A stretch of 54,538 nt of DNA from Candidatus Onthocola gallistercoris (GTDB taxonomy: Bacteria > Bacillota > Clostridia > Lachnospirales > Lachnospiraceae): assembly GCA_018715345.1 (NCBI GenBank), contig DVLT01000067.1, forward strand, positions 1-54,538, written 5' to 3'. The notes under the pieces are model-generated. The model saw nothing but the letters and a program-made list of their open reading frames with translations. It was not told the origin of the DNA and ran no database searches. The position numbers and the translations under genes are program-made. Positions 18,965 to 27,935 of this stretch are shown here, piece by piece. Numbering within the stretch: position 1 is the stretch's first letter; every line of letters begins with the position of its first letter.

Positions 18965-20374
18965 TTATTTTTTTGTTGTTTCTTTATCTTTGTACAATAA
19001 GAGCATGGCTGCCAGAGCCACTATAAAGGATATCGCCGAAGCGATACATCCGTTGATGAAGTTGGCGGAACCGCTGCCGCCGACAAAACCGATCACGCCG
19101 AGAATATTGCTCGGTCCGAACTGATAATACCCCACATGCATGATACCCAGATAGAGACCGGATACAGCGCCGGAAATGATGATCGGAAGGAAGGTCTTCG
19201 AGTTCGGCAGGACGATACCGAACAAGGCCGGCTCCGACACACCGCCGAGTAAGGTGGAGACAAAGCAGGTCAGTCCCAGCTGCTTGCTTCCCGAATGCCG
19301 GCTCTTGATCATATATCCCAGGGAGATTCCCATGACCAGGAAATTATTCAGTACCATGGCGGCAGGCATATAAGCATATTCCACACCGCTTGACAGCAGG
19401 ATCGACATACAGGCGAAAAAGATGGGACGGCCGATGCCGAAGGCTGTCAAAAACGGGATCAGCGCACAGACAACCGCGGTCTCAACCGGTCCGGCCGCAT
19501 TGTAAAGTCCCAGCACCACACTGGTCAGTCCGGAACCGATATAGTAGCCGATGGGCCCCAGCACCAGCATGGAAAGCGGAAACATGATGAGCACTGTGAT
19601 GAATCCCACGCCGATGATCTTTAGTGAATCCGGTATGATCTTGTTCAGCAGCTTTTCCACATAGGACTGTATCCAGACGATGAGCAGAGCCGGTATGATC
19701 TGGCCGCTGTAGGTCACGTTAGGAGCTGCGATCCCGTAAACGGTAAACCCTCCTTCTGCTGACAAAGCTGTGATCAGATCCGGATAAAGCATGACTGCTG
19801 TCAGTGTCACAGCGATAAACGTGTTGGCTTTAAAATACTTTGATGCGGTCACTGCCACAAATACCGGAAGGAAATAAATGATCGCCTGTCCGATGTAATA
19901 AAAATTATTGTATATGTCCGACTGGTCTGACACCAGATTCAGCATGGTCGGGCCGATGATGGCTGCCACGATGTTGACCATACCAAGTGTGACAAACAGG
20001 GGAACCAACGGCCCCATACTGTTGGAAAACGTATTGACGATGCCAAGACCGATCCGCCGGATGGAAAAGCCTTTTTCCTTCTCAAGATCCTCTTCATGAC
20101 ATTCATCTACTTTGTCATGTTCTTCCAGTTTCGCGCAGGCAAGTATTTCTTTATAGATTTCATCGACAGATGTCCCGACGATAACCTGCAGTGTTTCTTC
20201 CTTAAACTGAACCCCCAGGACACCTTTTGTCTCCTTCAGTCCGTCCATATCCGCTTTCTTATCATCCCGCAGCTGAAATCTCAGCCTTGTCATGCAATGA
20301 TAAACATCCCGGACATTGTCTTTACCTCCCACTTTTTCCAGGACCTGACGGGCTATATCGCCGTATTTACTCAA
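18965..20374 (-). CDS. PTS beta-glucoside-family IIBC permease (second locus)
   Basis: About 469 residues. A TTG at 20374 (MSKYGDIARQVLEKVGG) is preferred because AGGAG lies nine bases upstream and the family begins here; a TTG at 20383 is also possible. IIB has the phosphocysteine in VYHCMTRLRFQLRDD (about C27). The IIC domain has about ten membrane segments and the GGVSEPALFGIVLPNSK motif. There is no IIA domain or gene in this operon, so phosphate presumably comes from the IIA at 14379-14861 or elsewhere. The GH4 hydrolase follows. Confidence 0.9.
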   Translation of the reverse strand: MSKYGDIARQVLEKVGGKDNVRDVYHCMTRLRFQLRDDKKADMDGLKETKGVLGVQFKEETLQVIVGTSVDEIYKEILACAKLEEHDKVDECHEEDLEKEKGFSIRRIGLGIVNTFSNSMGPLVPLFVTLGMVNIVAAIIGPTMLNLVSDQSDIYNNFYYIGQAIIYFLPVFVAVTASKYFKANTFIAVTLTAVMLYPDLITALSAEGGFTVYGIAAPNVTYSGQIIPALLIVWIQSYVEKLLNKIIPDSLKIIGVGFITVLIMFPLSMLVLGPIGYYIGSGLTSVVLGLYNAAGPVETAVVCALIPFLTAFGIGRPIFFACMSILLSSGVEYAYMPAAMVLNNFLVMGISLGYMIKSRHSGSKQLGLTCFVSTLLGGVSEPALFGIVLPNSKTFLPIIISGAVSGLYLGIMHVGYYQFGPSNILGVIGFVGGSGSANFINGCIASAISFIVALAAMLLLYKDKETTKK

Positions 20375-20432
20375 TTTATACAACTCCTCTCCTTTATTTT
20401 GTCAATTTGTGTACACCCTTGATCTGTTATTG

Positions 20433-20461
20433 ATTATACTTGAGCAGCTTCCTCATTTAAA
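20433..20461 (-). promoter_or_regulatory. Probable promoter of the IIBC-GH4 operon
   Basis: TATAAT (20433-20438), 17-bp spacer and a weak TTTAAA (20456-20461). A poor -35 fits activation by the divergent PRD regulator. Confidence 0.55.
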
Positions 20462-20516
20462 TTCACAGTTTTTTCCTATCCCCAGGAAAGTTTTATGTTT
20501 ATTTTTTCCTCCTCTG

Positions 20517-20525
20517 TGCTATACT
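20517..20525 (+). promoter_or_regulatory. Extended -10 promoter of the PRD regulator
   Basis: TGCTATACT, an extended -10 element, about 32 bp before the ATG. I see no convincing -35. Confidence 0.5.
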
Positions 20526-20556
20526 GTATAAAAACTTCAACGGAAGGATCTGGCTT

Positions 20557-22473
20557 ATGGACAAGAAACGATTACAGCAATTATATACTTGCATCTCCCA
20601 GTCTGACGAATGGCTTTCCGGCCGGGAACTGGCTGCCAGACTCCATCTTTCCGCGCGGACCATCCGCAACTATGTCCGGGAAATAAACCGGGAAAAGCCT
20701 TACATTTTATCTTCCCAGCACGGTTACCGGCTGAACAAGTCTCTGGCCGCCGACAACTACCGTATCCAGGTATCTTCTGTAAAGCCTGAACCGATCCTTC
20801 CGACGGAGAGAGTCTATTACATTATCCGGCACTGTCTGGTCCTCCGGGAACTTTCGCTGGACCATCTGATGACGGAGTTATGCATCAGTGACCGGACGCT
20901 GAATATGGATCTGAACAATGTCCGCCAGATCCTTTCCGGCTTTCAGCTGAAACTGAAGATCCGAAAAGATTCCGTCCGTATCACCGGTCCTGTGTATGAA
21001 CAGCGCCGGCTGGCCCGCCACTGTATTTTTGAAACCACAGGTCTTGAGTTCCCTTCCAAGGAATTTATCTGCGGAGCTTTTCCGGAATATGACTGTCAAC
21101 AGATCGAAACCATCCTTTTTCAGACACTGGAAGCATCCGGACTGTCCGTCAACGGCTATGAACGCTATGATCTGCTCCTGTATGTTGTCATTTGGCTAAG
21201 GGAAATCCATCTGGGTAATGCGATGACCCGGGAAGAATGTCCGGTGGAATGTATACGCAATTACCATGAATATGAAATTGCCGGAGAACTTTCCCGCAGA
21301 CTTTGCCGTCTCATCGGTCAATCCTGCAATCTGTGGGAACAGGAATATCTGGCTGCTCTTCTGATCAGCAAAACGTCCACGATCCATCTGGAAAAATGCC
21401 GTCTGCTGCCCAATTATCCTTTGATCGAGCATACCGTTAAAGACTTTATCCATATGGCCGGCATGGCTCTGAAAATGGATTTGTACGATACCTTTTTTAT
21501 AAAAAAAATGACATGCTATTTCCAGAGGCTCCTCGTCCGTCAACAGATGAAGTTTTATTCACAAAATGTTTTTTTCAACGCTTTGAAAAACCGGTATCCC
21601 ATCCTCCAGGATGTGTGTGCCTGGAGCCTTTTGCATTTTTCCAAACAATTTCATATATCCATCGACCCAAGCGAAGTGGGCTTTCTTGCCATGATCCTGT
21701 GTGAATATGTGCGTGAAAGGGGTTATTCTTTTGATATGGCTGTCCCCTGCACCCTTGTATGTCCGACTTTTAGTCATTTTCCAGGGCAGCTCATTTATAC
21801 GCTCACCGAAGGGCTGGGAAAAGCCATCCATATCGATCAGGTCATCGAAACGCTGGATCTGGAAAAAATAGACACAGATGACCGGCTGATCCTTTCAGTT
21901 GTCCCGGTCCATGGCGGTCCATTTATCCTTCCCATCGTCCCCTATCCCCGTTCGGAAGATTTCCGCCATATCTATGATGAGATACACAAAATAAAAATGC
22001 GCATGTACAGCCGCCAGCTGTGCAGCTTCTTTTCCTCTATGCTTCCTCCGGAAAATTTTTATGTCAACGTTTCTTTCTCGTCCGGAAAAGAACTGATCCA
22101 CAAATGCTGTGAACACCTGACCGCCAGGGGCTATGTCAGCGAAGGGTTTGATGAAGATCTTCTCGCCCGGGAAAACATGGATCCGTCGGTCTTTTATGAT
22201 ACACTGGCCATTCCACACCACTGTTCGGAAAAAGTACACCGGGAATTTGCCCTTGTGGTATTGAACAAAGAGGCCATGTACTGGAAAGACGGCTACGTGG
22301 ATATGGCTGTCATCCTGGCCACCCGGGATCAGGAAACCACACGTCTTCAGAAGATTTACGATCTGGCGGTCAAAGTGCTGTCCTCCAGGAAAAATATGGA
22401 CATCCTTTTAAAAGCCGGGGACCACGCTTCTTTTCTCGGACAGCTGGAACAGATCAGCGGGCAGATATTGTGA
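20557..22473 (+). CDS. PRD-domain transcriptional activator (BglG/MtlR type) with IIB-like and IIA-like domains
   Basis: Predicted 638 residues. N-terminal HTH (LSGRELAARLHLSARTIRNYVREI, about 20-43) and a second HTH-like segment (about 90-115). Two PRD-like regions follow (about 180-390). A IIB-like domain spans about 400-480. A C-terminal fructose/mannitol-type IIA domain spans about 490-638, with its likely phosphohistidine in TLAIPHHCSEKV. PTS phosphorylation of these domains would tune activity. It is divergent from the IIBC-GH4 operon and is its likely activator. Translated from an ATG with AAGGA upstream. Confidence 0.88.
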   Translation: MDKKRLQQLYTCISQSDEWLSGRELAARLHLSARTIRNYVREINREKPYILSSQHGYRLNKSLAADNYRIQVSSVKPEPILPTERVYYIIRHCLVLRELSLDHLMTELCISDRTLNMDLNNVRQILSGFQLKLKIRKDSVRITGPVYEQRRLARHCIFETTGLEFPSKEFICGAFPEYDCQQIETILFQTLEASGLSVNGYERYDLLLYVVIWLREIHLGNAMTREECPVECIRNYHEYEIAGELSRRLCRLIGQSCNLWEQEYLAALLISKTSTIHLEKCRLLPNYPLIEHTVKDFIHMAGMALKMDLYDTFFIKKMTCYFQRLLVRQQMKFYSQNVFFNALKNRYPILQDVCAWSLLHFSKQFHISIDPSEVGFLAMILCEYVRERGYSFDMAVPCTLVCPTFSHFPGQLIYTLTEGLGKAIHIDQVIETLDLEKIDTDDRLILSVVPVHGGPFILPIVPYPRSEDFRHIYDEIHKIKMRMYSRQLCSFFSSMLPPENFYVNVSFSSGKELIHKCCEHLTARGYVSEGFDEDLLARENMDPSVFYDTLAIPHHCSEKVHREFALVVLNKEAMYWKDGYVDMAVILATRDQETTRLQKIYDLAVKVLSSRKNMDILLKAGDHASFLGQLEQISGQIL

Positions 22474-22609
22474 CTTTTGGTCATTTAACTAAAAAAATAT
22501 ATATTTAAAAATATATATAGACATCCGGAGAAAAAAACTTTTAAATGTTAATTGTTTTATTCTACAAGATTATTTCCCCACAAAACACAAAATAAGGAGA
22601 TAAAGTACT
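22474..22609. other. AT-rich spacer before the Rep_3 gene
   Basis: Contains two near copies of AAAAATATATAT (about 22490-22520) and AT-rich DNA up to the AAGGAGATAAAG ribosome site of the next gene. It could hold origin or Rep-binding sequences, but I see no canonical DnaA box or clear iteron series. Confidence 0.4.
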
Positions 22610-23341
22610 ATGGAATTGATGAATCTACAAACTGATAATTATGTTGTCCAGGCTAATGCTTTAGTTTCCGGAAAACAGAATCTATCATTAAACGAAACTA
22701 AATTGTTGCGACTAGTCATCATGCAGAATCTTTATAAAGATAGAGAATTCAGGGAATATACAGTTTCGATAAAGAAACTGGCCGAAACATTCGGGATTTC
22801 CTCTCAAAATCTTTACCGTGATATTGAGAGAATGTGCCAAAATATCATTTCTAATCCTGTATACATAAAAAAGGGAGATGCTTGGAAAGTGACCCGCTGG
22901 GTATCTTTTGCTGAATATGTGAAGGGAAAAGGAATCTTGCATATCAAACTTAATGAAGAGTTAAAACCTTATGTTCTAGGCCTTCAAAGATACTATTCAC
23001 AATACCAGATCTGTCAAATACTAAATATGTCTTCTGTATATGCAATTCGTATCTTTGAAATGATTATTATGAAAATGCGAAATACTAATATCCCTCGGGA
23101 AGGAAAGTATGTAAAATGCACTGTACAGGAAATACGGGAAGCCTGCCAATGTGAGGACCGATATTCCCAGTTTGGTATGTTCCGAAAAAAAGTCCTGGAT
23201 ATGGCTGTCCGGGAAATACGAAAAAGGACAACATTTTTTATTTGTTACGAATACGAGAAAGAAAGCCGGAAAATAGTTGCAATCAGATTTTATATTAATT
23301 CCTGTTTCAATAGAATTCCCAAAAAATATATAAATAATTAA
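22610..23341 (+). CDS. Rep_3-type replication initiator protein (plasmid RepB/RepA family)
   Basis: Predicted 243 residues. The N-terminus (NYVVQANALVSGKQNLSLNE, then TKLLRLVIMQNLY) and the following YTVSIKKLAETFGISSQNLYRDIERM winged-helix are typical of Rep_3 initiators. A second winged-helix follows (about 135-230: SVYAIRIFEMIIMKM and later MFRKKVLDMAVREIRKRTTFF). Such proteins bind iterons to start plasmid replication. Base composition is clearly more AT-rich than the flanking genes, which suggests transfer. No partition, mobilisation or integrase gene is next to it, so it looks like a remnant of an integrated plasmid or a domesticated initiator. The reading frame is intact. Confidence 0.85.
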   Translation: MELMNLQTDNYVVQANALVSGKQNLSLNETKLLRLVIMQNLYKDREFREYTVSIKKLAETFGISSQNLYRDIERMCQNIISNPVYIKKGDAWKVTRWVSFAEYVKGKGILHIKLNEELKPYVLGLQRYYSQYQICQILNMSSVYAIRIFEMIIMKMRNTNIPREGKYVKCTVQEIREACQCEDRYSQFGMFRKKVLDMAVREIRKRTTFFICYEYEKESRKIVAIRFYINSCFNRIPKKYINN

Positions 23342-23351
23342 AATGTAAGTC

Positions 23352-23380
23352 ATGATCATTCCCTCGGATTGAACGATCAT
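23352..23380. repeat. Inverted repeat after the Rep_3 gene
   Basis: Arms ATGATCATTC and GAACGATCAT (nine of ten pairing) around a 9-base loop, 10 bp past the rep stop. Could be a terminator without a T-run, a Rep-binding palindrome or an element boundary. The rest of 23342-23495 shows no gene. Confidence 0.5.
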
Positions 23381-23495
23381 TATTACCACTGGGAGTAAGT
23401 CTCAATTAAAATGTTATTTTTTAAATAAACTCATTCTGCAATAATAACATCCTGTCATTCAACCTGGATCATACGAGACATCGGAGGCGAGAAAT

Positions 23496-24674
23496 ATGGC
23501 AATCACTGTACAGGATCTGATACAACAGTCTTACATGGCCGGCGTTAAAATCATCTGCGGAAAAAGCCGGCTGTCAACCCGGATCGAAGGTCTGACTTTT
23601 TTTAACGACGCGTGCAGCAACAGTATTTCCAAACGCAATGTTGTACTGGCTGCCGCCGGAGAATTAAATCAATATACATCATCCGGGCTTGAACAGATCG
23701 GCAAAACTTTTTCAAACCAGAAGATTGCTGCTCTGGTTATCAAAATGGATAAAAAATACGACTCGATACTGGAAAAAAATCTCGCGGACATTTTTGCGTC
23801 CTGCAGTTTTACAGTTCTGGCGCTTCCCAACGATGTACTTATCGCTCCTTTGATCAAGGGTTTAAATTACGATATCATTTATGCCCAGGGATACAATATG
23901 AGCAATCCTTATGAAGATAACTGTCTCCAGGAACTGGTATGCGTGGAACGGAATGAGCAAAGCATTCTGAGCTATATAAAAATGATGGGCATCCGGGTCA
24001 ATGAATATCTGTGTATTCTTCTGCTCAAGCCTATGGGAAAAGTGGATCTGAGAGATATCACCCATATCTGTTATTCTTTTCTGGGCAATGAAGGCTTTAT
24101 CTCCCGCCGTAACGGCACTGTCATGCTCATGCTCCGGAGCACCGCCGAATACACTTCCGCCGTTGCCTATTTCCGGAAATTTTCAGAGAAGCTCCGGACA
24201 CATATGAAAAATGTTTATCGAAAAGATTTTTTTCTGGGGGTGGGACACACGTTTGAAAGCCAGATAGAGATCCGAAAAAGCTACCTCAGCGCCAAAACCG
24301 CGCTCCTCGCAGCCCTTTCATCCACAGGAAAGGATATCATATTCTATGATGACATGGGGATCTACAAGATCTTATACCATCTCCGGAACAGAAAAGATCT
24401 TTTTGAGCTGAAAAGCGACACCGTTGACCGGCTGAAAACCTATGATCTGGATCACCATACCGAATATTACACGACTGTCAAAGCTTATGTTCAGAATTTT
24501 TATTCTATACGCAACACGGCCAGTCAGCTTTTTGTCCAGTATAATACGATCCGCTACCGGATATCCAAGATCAAAGAAGAATTTGGCTGGGATCTTTTCG
24601 ACAGAGATGACTGTATCTATCTGACCATCGGATTCCAGGCAGAAAATTTTCTCCAGGAAGAGAAATCGAATTGA
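23496..24674 (+). CDS. PucR-family transcriptional regulator
   Basis: Predicted 392 residues. The N-terminal PucR sensory domain begins TVQDLIQQSYMAGVKIICGKSRLSTRIEGL. The middle is a GGDEF-like fold remnant (about 160-290). The C-terminal PucR helix-turn-helix reads YFYSIRNTASQLFVQYNTIRYRISKIKEEFGWDLFD-like (about 330-370). The family typically activates catabolism of purines, amino acids or aromatic acids in response to the substrate. It lies directly upstream of, and in the same direction as, the PyrKD/permease/MmgE-PrpD operon, from which a terminator and a new promoter separate it. It is the likely regulator of that operon. GGAGG-type ribosome site present. Confidence 0.88.
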   Translation: MAITVQDLIQQSYMAGVKIICGKSRLSTRIEGLTFFNDACSNSISKRNVVLAAAGELNQYTSSGLEQIGKTFSNQKIAALVIKMDKKYDSILEKNLADIFASCSFTVLALPNDVLIAPLIKGLNYDIIYAQGYNMSNPYEDNCLQELVCVERNEQSILSYIKMMGIRVNEYLCILLLKPMGKVDLRDITHICYSFLGNEGFISRRNGTVMLMLRSTAEYTSAVAYFRKFSEKLRTHMKNVYRKDFFLGVGHTFESQIEIRKSYLSAKTALLAALSSTGKDIIFYDDMGIYKILYHLRNRKDLFELKSDTVDRLKTYDLDHHTEYYTTVKAYVQNFYSIRNTASQLFVQYNTIRYRISKIKEEFGWDLFDRDDCIYLTIGFQAENFLQEEKSN

Positions 24675-24692
24675 TCATTATAACAAATTTAA

Positions 24693-24732
24693 AAAAATAG
24701 CGCTTTCTGAAAATGAAGGGGCTATTTTTTTT
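24693..24732 (+). terminator. Intrinsic terminator after pucR-like gene
   Basis: Arms AAAAATAGC (24693-24701) and GCTATTTTT (24721-24729), with further pairing inside, followed by a T-run. Confidence 0.8.
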
Positions 24733-24804
24733 GAAAAAATTTTCAAAAAAAGCAGTTGTTAACATCAAAAAAAAGCAAAATAATCCTCTTGTCCGCCGGT
24801 TTGC

Positions 24805-24833
24805 TTGTCAATATTTTGACAATTATGTAAAAT
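24805..24833 (+). promoter_or_regulatory. Promoter with overlapping inverted-repeat operator, catabolic operon
   Basis: TTGTCA (24805-24810), 17-bp spacer, TAAAAT (24828-24833). The perfect inverted repeat TTGTCAA-tatt-TTGACAA (24805-24822) covers the -35 and half the spacer. It is a plausible site for the adjacent PucR-type regulator or another repressor. Confidence 0.65.
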
Positions 24834-24882
24834 GAGGCTAACTAGTTCCGGAACTTTTAAACCATACAGGGAGGAGATATTT

Positions 24883-25656
24883 TTGCTCGAAATAGGAAAA
24901 ATCAAAACGAATATTGAAGCAGCAAAGACGATCTATTCAATGGATCTGTATGTGCCCGAAATCGCCAAAAAAGCAAAACCGGGCCAATTCGTCAACCTGC
25001 GTCTGACAGGCAAACTGGATCCTTTGCTGCGCAGACCGATCAGTCTCCACAGGATCAATCCGGAAGAAGGCACCATCACCATGCTTTATATGGTCGTCGG
25101 CGAAGGAACCGCCATGATGAGTGAAATGGAACCAGGTGAAACGATCGATGTCCTTGGTCCCCTCGGAAACGGCTGGAATCTTGAGATGCCGGGAGAAAAT
25201 GCGGTCGTGATCGGCGGCGGTATCGGAATTGCTCCGCTGTATCCGCTCATCAAGTCTTTAAAAGAATCCGGAAAGAACGTGGAGCTTATCATGGGCGCCA
25301 AAAATGCGGATTATCTGACAGATCCGTCCATTTATGAAAAGCTTGGCGCTTCTGTCACCATAACCACTGACGATGGCACCGCCGGCACAAAAGGATTTGT
25401 CACCACGGCGCTGGAAGATTCCATCCAGGCCGGAAAATGCGATTACATTTATGCCTGCGGCCCCAAACCCATGCTCCGTTTTGTTGAACAGATCGCATTA
25501 AACCATGACATTCCGGGACAGGTGTCTACCGAATCCCATATGGGATGCGGCTTGGGAATCTGTCTTCTCTGTCCGTCCAAAATGAAGGATGGCGGTTATA
25601 AACGTACCTGTACAGACGGCCCCGTGTTTATGATTGGAGAGTTGGATTATGAGTAA
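24883..25656 (+). CDS. PyrK-like FAD/2Fe-2S electron-transfer subunit
   Basis: Predicted 257 residues from a TTG at 24883 with GGAGGAG six bases upstream. The ferredoxin-reductase-like FAD domain has LRRPISLHRI and the GEGTAMMSEMEPGETIDVLGPLGNGW stretch. The NAD-binding motif is VIGGGIGIAPLYPLIKSLK. The C-terminal 2Fe-2S cysteines are in SHMGCGLGICLLCPSK and later YKRTCTDGP. It passes electrons between NAD(H) and a PyrD-type flavoprotein. Its stop overlaps the PyrD-like ATG. The context (PucR, permeases, MmgE/PrpD) suggests a catabolic job rather than UMP synthesis; no other pyr genes are near. Confidence 0.88.
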   Translation: MLEIGKIKTNIEAAKTIYSMDLYVPEIAKKAKPGQFVNLRLTGKLDPLLRRPISLHRINPEEGTITMLYMVVGEGTAMMSEMEPGETIDVLGPLGNGWNLEMPGENAVVIGGGIGIAPLYPLIKSLKESGKNVELIMGAKNADYLTDPSIYEKLGASVTITTDDGTAGTKGFVTTALEDSIQAGKCDYIYACGPKPMLRFVEQIALNHDIPGQVSTESHMGCGLGICLLCPSKMKDGGYKRTCTDGPVFMIGELDYE

Positions 25657-26572
25657 TGTGAATACCGTTGTAAAAATCGGAAAAATACAGTGGAAAAATC
25701 CGGTGACCACCGGATCTGGAACCTTCGGCTCCGGTCTTTCCATGACCGAATATGTGGACCTGAACAGACTGGGAGCCATCACCATCAAAGGAACAACTTT
25801 AACCGCAAGGCCCGGCAATCTTCCCCCGCGGATGGTGGAAACCCGTTCCGCCTGCCTTGGTTCTGTCGGCTTGGAAAATCCGGGAGTTGAAGCGGTTTTA
25901 AAGGATATCGTGCCTAAAGTGGCCGAATACGATTCCAATCTGATCGTAAATATCGGCGGAAGTTCCGTGGAAGAATACGCGGAAGTGGCTGCACGGCTCA
26001 ATACAAGCGACGATGTGGATGCCATTGAAATCAACATCTCCTGCCCGAATCTGAAAAAGGGCGGTCTGGGTTTCGGAACTGATCCCGAAATGGCCGGTTC
26101 CGTCATTGCCGCAGTAAGAAAAGAAACGGACAAAACTGTCATTGCAAAACTGACGCCGGCAGTAACCGACATCACGGTTATGGCTAAAACAGCCCAGGAA
26201 AACGGCGCTGATGCGCTGACCATGTGCAACGGCTATCCGGGAATGGCCATCAGCACCAAAACCCGCAAGCCCATTCTCGGCAATATCCAGGGCGGTATAT
26301 GCGGTCCTTCGCTGAAGCCGTTAAATATGCTGCATGTATGGAAAGCCTCCCAGGCTGTGGATATTCCGATCATTGCCCTGGGCGGTATCCTGAATGCGGA
26401 CGACGCGATTGAATATATTCTGGCCGGCGCCACCGGCGTTTCCATCGGAACAGGCAATCTGGTCGATCCCACGACAACCATGAAAGTGGTTGACGGTATC
26501 GAAGCCTATCTGGAAGAAAACCATTTTAATGATATCAACGACTTGATCGGTCTGGCATGGAAAGAGATGTAA
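25649..26572 (+). CDS. Dihydroorotate dehydrogenase-like flavoprotein (class 1B fold)
   Basis: Predicted 307 residues from the ATG at 25649, which overlaps the PyrK-like stop. TIM-barrel FMN enzyme with NPVTTGSGTFGSG, AITIKGTT, IEINISCPNLKKGG, AKLTPAVTDI and the C-terminal IPIIALGGILNADDAIEYILAGATGVSIGTGNL phosphate-binding motif. In class 1B the base is a cysteine in the loop near ISCPN, which is present. With PyrK it normally oxidises dihydroorotate with NAD+. In this operon it may act on another cyclic or unsaturated acid, or run as an orotate reductase in degradation; that is inference. Confidence 0.87.
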   Translation: MSNVNTVVKIGKIQWKNPVTTGSGTFGSGLSMTEYVDLNRLGAITIKGTTLTARPGNLPPRMVETRSACLGSVGLENPGVEAVLKDIVPKVAEYDSNLIVNIGGSSVEEYAEVAARLNTSDDVDAIEINISCPNLKKGGLGFGTDPEMAGSVIAAVRKETDKTVIAKLTPAVTDITVMAKTAQENGADALTMCNGYPGMAISTKTRKPILGNIQGGICGPSLKPLNMLHVWKASQAVDIPIIALGGILNADDAIEYILAGATGVSIGTGNLVDPTTTMKVVDGIEAYLEENHFNDINDLIGLAWKEM

Positions 26573-26599
26573 TCAGAAATAAAGGAACAGGGAAACGTT

Positions 26600-27922
26600 A
26601 TGAAAAAAGACAAAAGTAATTCATTGGGAATCATCGATGGCTGGGCCATCGGAACAGGGGCTATGATGGGATGTTCCATCTTTGTCGTCAGCGGCACCGC
26701 ATCCGGTATTGCCGGTCCCTCAGCTGCTCTGGGGTTTTTTCTGGCATCACTGATCGCCATGATCGTAGCCGTATGTTACAGCGAAATCGCAACCGCATTT
26801 CCGGAAACCGGAGGCGCGTACGTCTATCCAAGGAAGGTGATCAAAGGCGCTCTCGGCGAATGCCTGTCTTTTTGCAGCGGCTGGGCTTTATTCGGAGGTC
26901 AGGGATTGGGATCCGCTATTGTGGCTGTTTACACAGCAGAATATCTGAACTGGACGCTTGAATGCTTTAATATCACCAATCCCATTCCCGTGAAAGTTAT
27001 CGCTTTCGCCTTGATCATATTTTACGCGCTTCTGAACATGAAAAATATGAGCGGCGGAAAAATGTTCCAGCTGGTCACCACCATCGTGATCGCCGGTATC
27101 ATGGTACTTTACTGTGTGTGGGGCGCCGCCTATGTGGATACGGCCAACTTTGCAGACTTCGCTCCCAACGGCTGGGGCGCCATGTTTACCGCAACAGCCA
27201 TGGCACTCATGTCCTACGGCGCCTGGTCCGTTATCCCGTCCATGGGAACCGCTTTTCGGAATCCTTCCCGGGATATCCCGATGAGCATGCTGCTTTCGCT
27301 GATCAGCTGCGGTGTGATCTTCGGCCTGTTCGTTCTTGTCATGAACGGCATGGCCACTCCGGAAATGCTGGGCAGCTCTGCCACCCCGTCTGCGGACGCC
27401 TTTCTTCTCCACAGCCGGTACGGTGCCCTTATCATCGCCGTCGGCGGCATCTTCGCCTGTGTCAGCTCCAGTAATTCTCATGTGATGACATCCTCACGGA
27501 TCCCTTACAAGATGAGCCAGGACGGCTTTCTTCCCAAAGGGCTTTCCCATGTAAATAAAAATGGCATCCCCACTTACGCCATCCTGTTCATGATGGTATG
27601 CCAACTGGTGGTGGCTGCCACAGGGACGATCAACCTTCTGGTCCAGATGATCGTATTCGTAACTTCCGTTTCCTGGCTGATCACTCTGATCTGCTCACTG
27701 ATTTTAAGACAAAAACATCCGGAGATCCACCCGCCCTTTAAGATGCCCGGCTATCCGGTGATCCTGATCATTGCGTTCATCATCCTTTTATTCATGATGA
27801 CCCGTTTTACCATACCGGCAATGTCGATCGGTACGGTCTGGATCCTCCTTGGAGTTGGTATTTATCTGGCATTTACAAAAACGGGTCTGAAAAAATCCTG
27901 CAAAAAAAGTTCCGTTGAATAG
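26600..27922 (+). CDS. APC-superfamily amino acid/organic cation permease
   Basis: Predicted 440 residues with about twelve membrane segments. The N-terminal GIIDGWAIGTGAMMGCSIFVVSGTASGIAGPS matches the first unwound helix of APC transporters (usual form GxGS/GxGI). TAFPETGGAYVYPRKVIKG follows the second helix. Its place between a flavoprotein pair and an MmgE/PrpD enzyme suggests that it imports the operon's substrate. The substrate is not readable. Ribosome site AAAGGAACAGGG; 27 bp after the PyrD-like gene. Confidence 0.85.
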   Translation: MKKDKSNSLGIIDGWAIGTGAMMGCSIFVVSGTASGIAGPSAALGFFLASLIAMIVAVCYSEIATAFPETGGAYVYPRKVIKGALGECLSFCSGWALFGGQGLGSAIVAVYTAEYLNWTLECFNITNPIPVKVIAFALIIFYALLNMKNMSGGKMFQLVTTIVIAGIMVLYCVWGAAYVDTANFADFAPNGWGAMFTATAMALMSYGAWSVIPSMGTAFRNPSRDIPMSMLLSLISCGVIFGLFVLVMNGMATPEMLGSSATPSADAFLLHSRYGALIIAVGGIFACVSSSNSHVMTSSRIPYKMSQDGFLPKGLSHVNKNGIPTYAILFMMVCQLVVAATGTINLLVQMIVFVTSVSWLITLICSLILRQKHPEIHPPFKMPGYPVILIIAFIILLFMMTRFTIPAMSIGTVWILLGVGIYLAFTKTGLKKSCKKSSVE

Positions 27923-27935
27923 GAGGGGTAAATAA

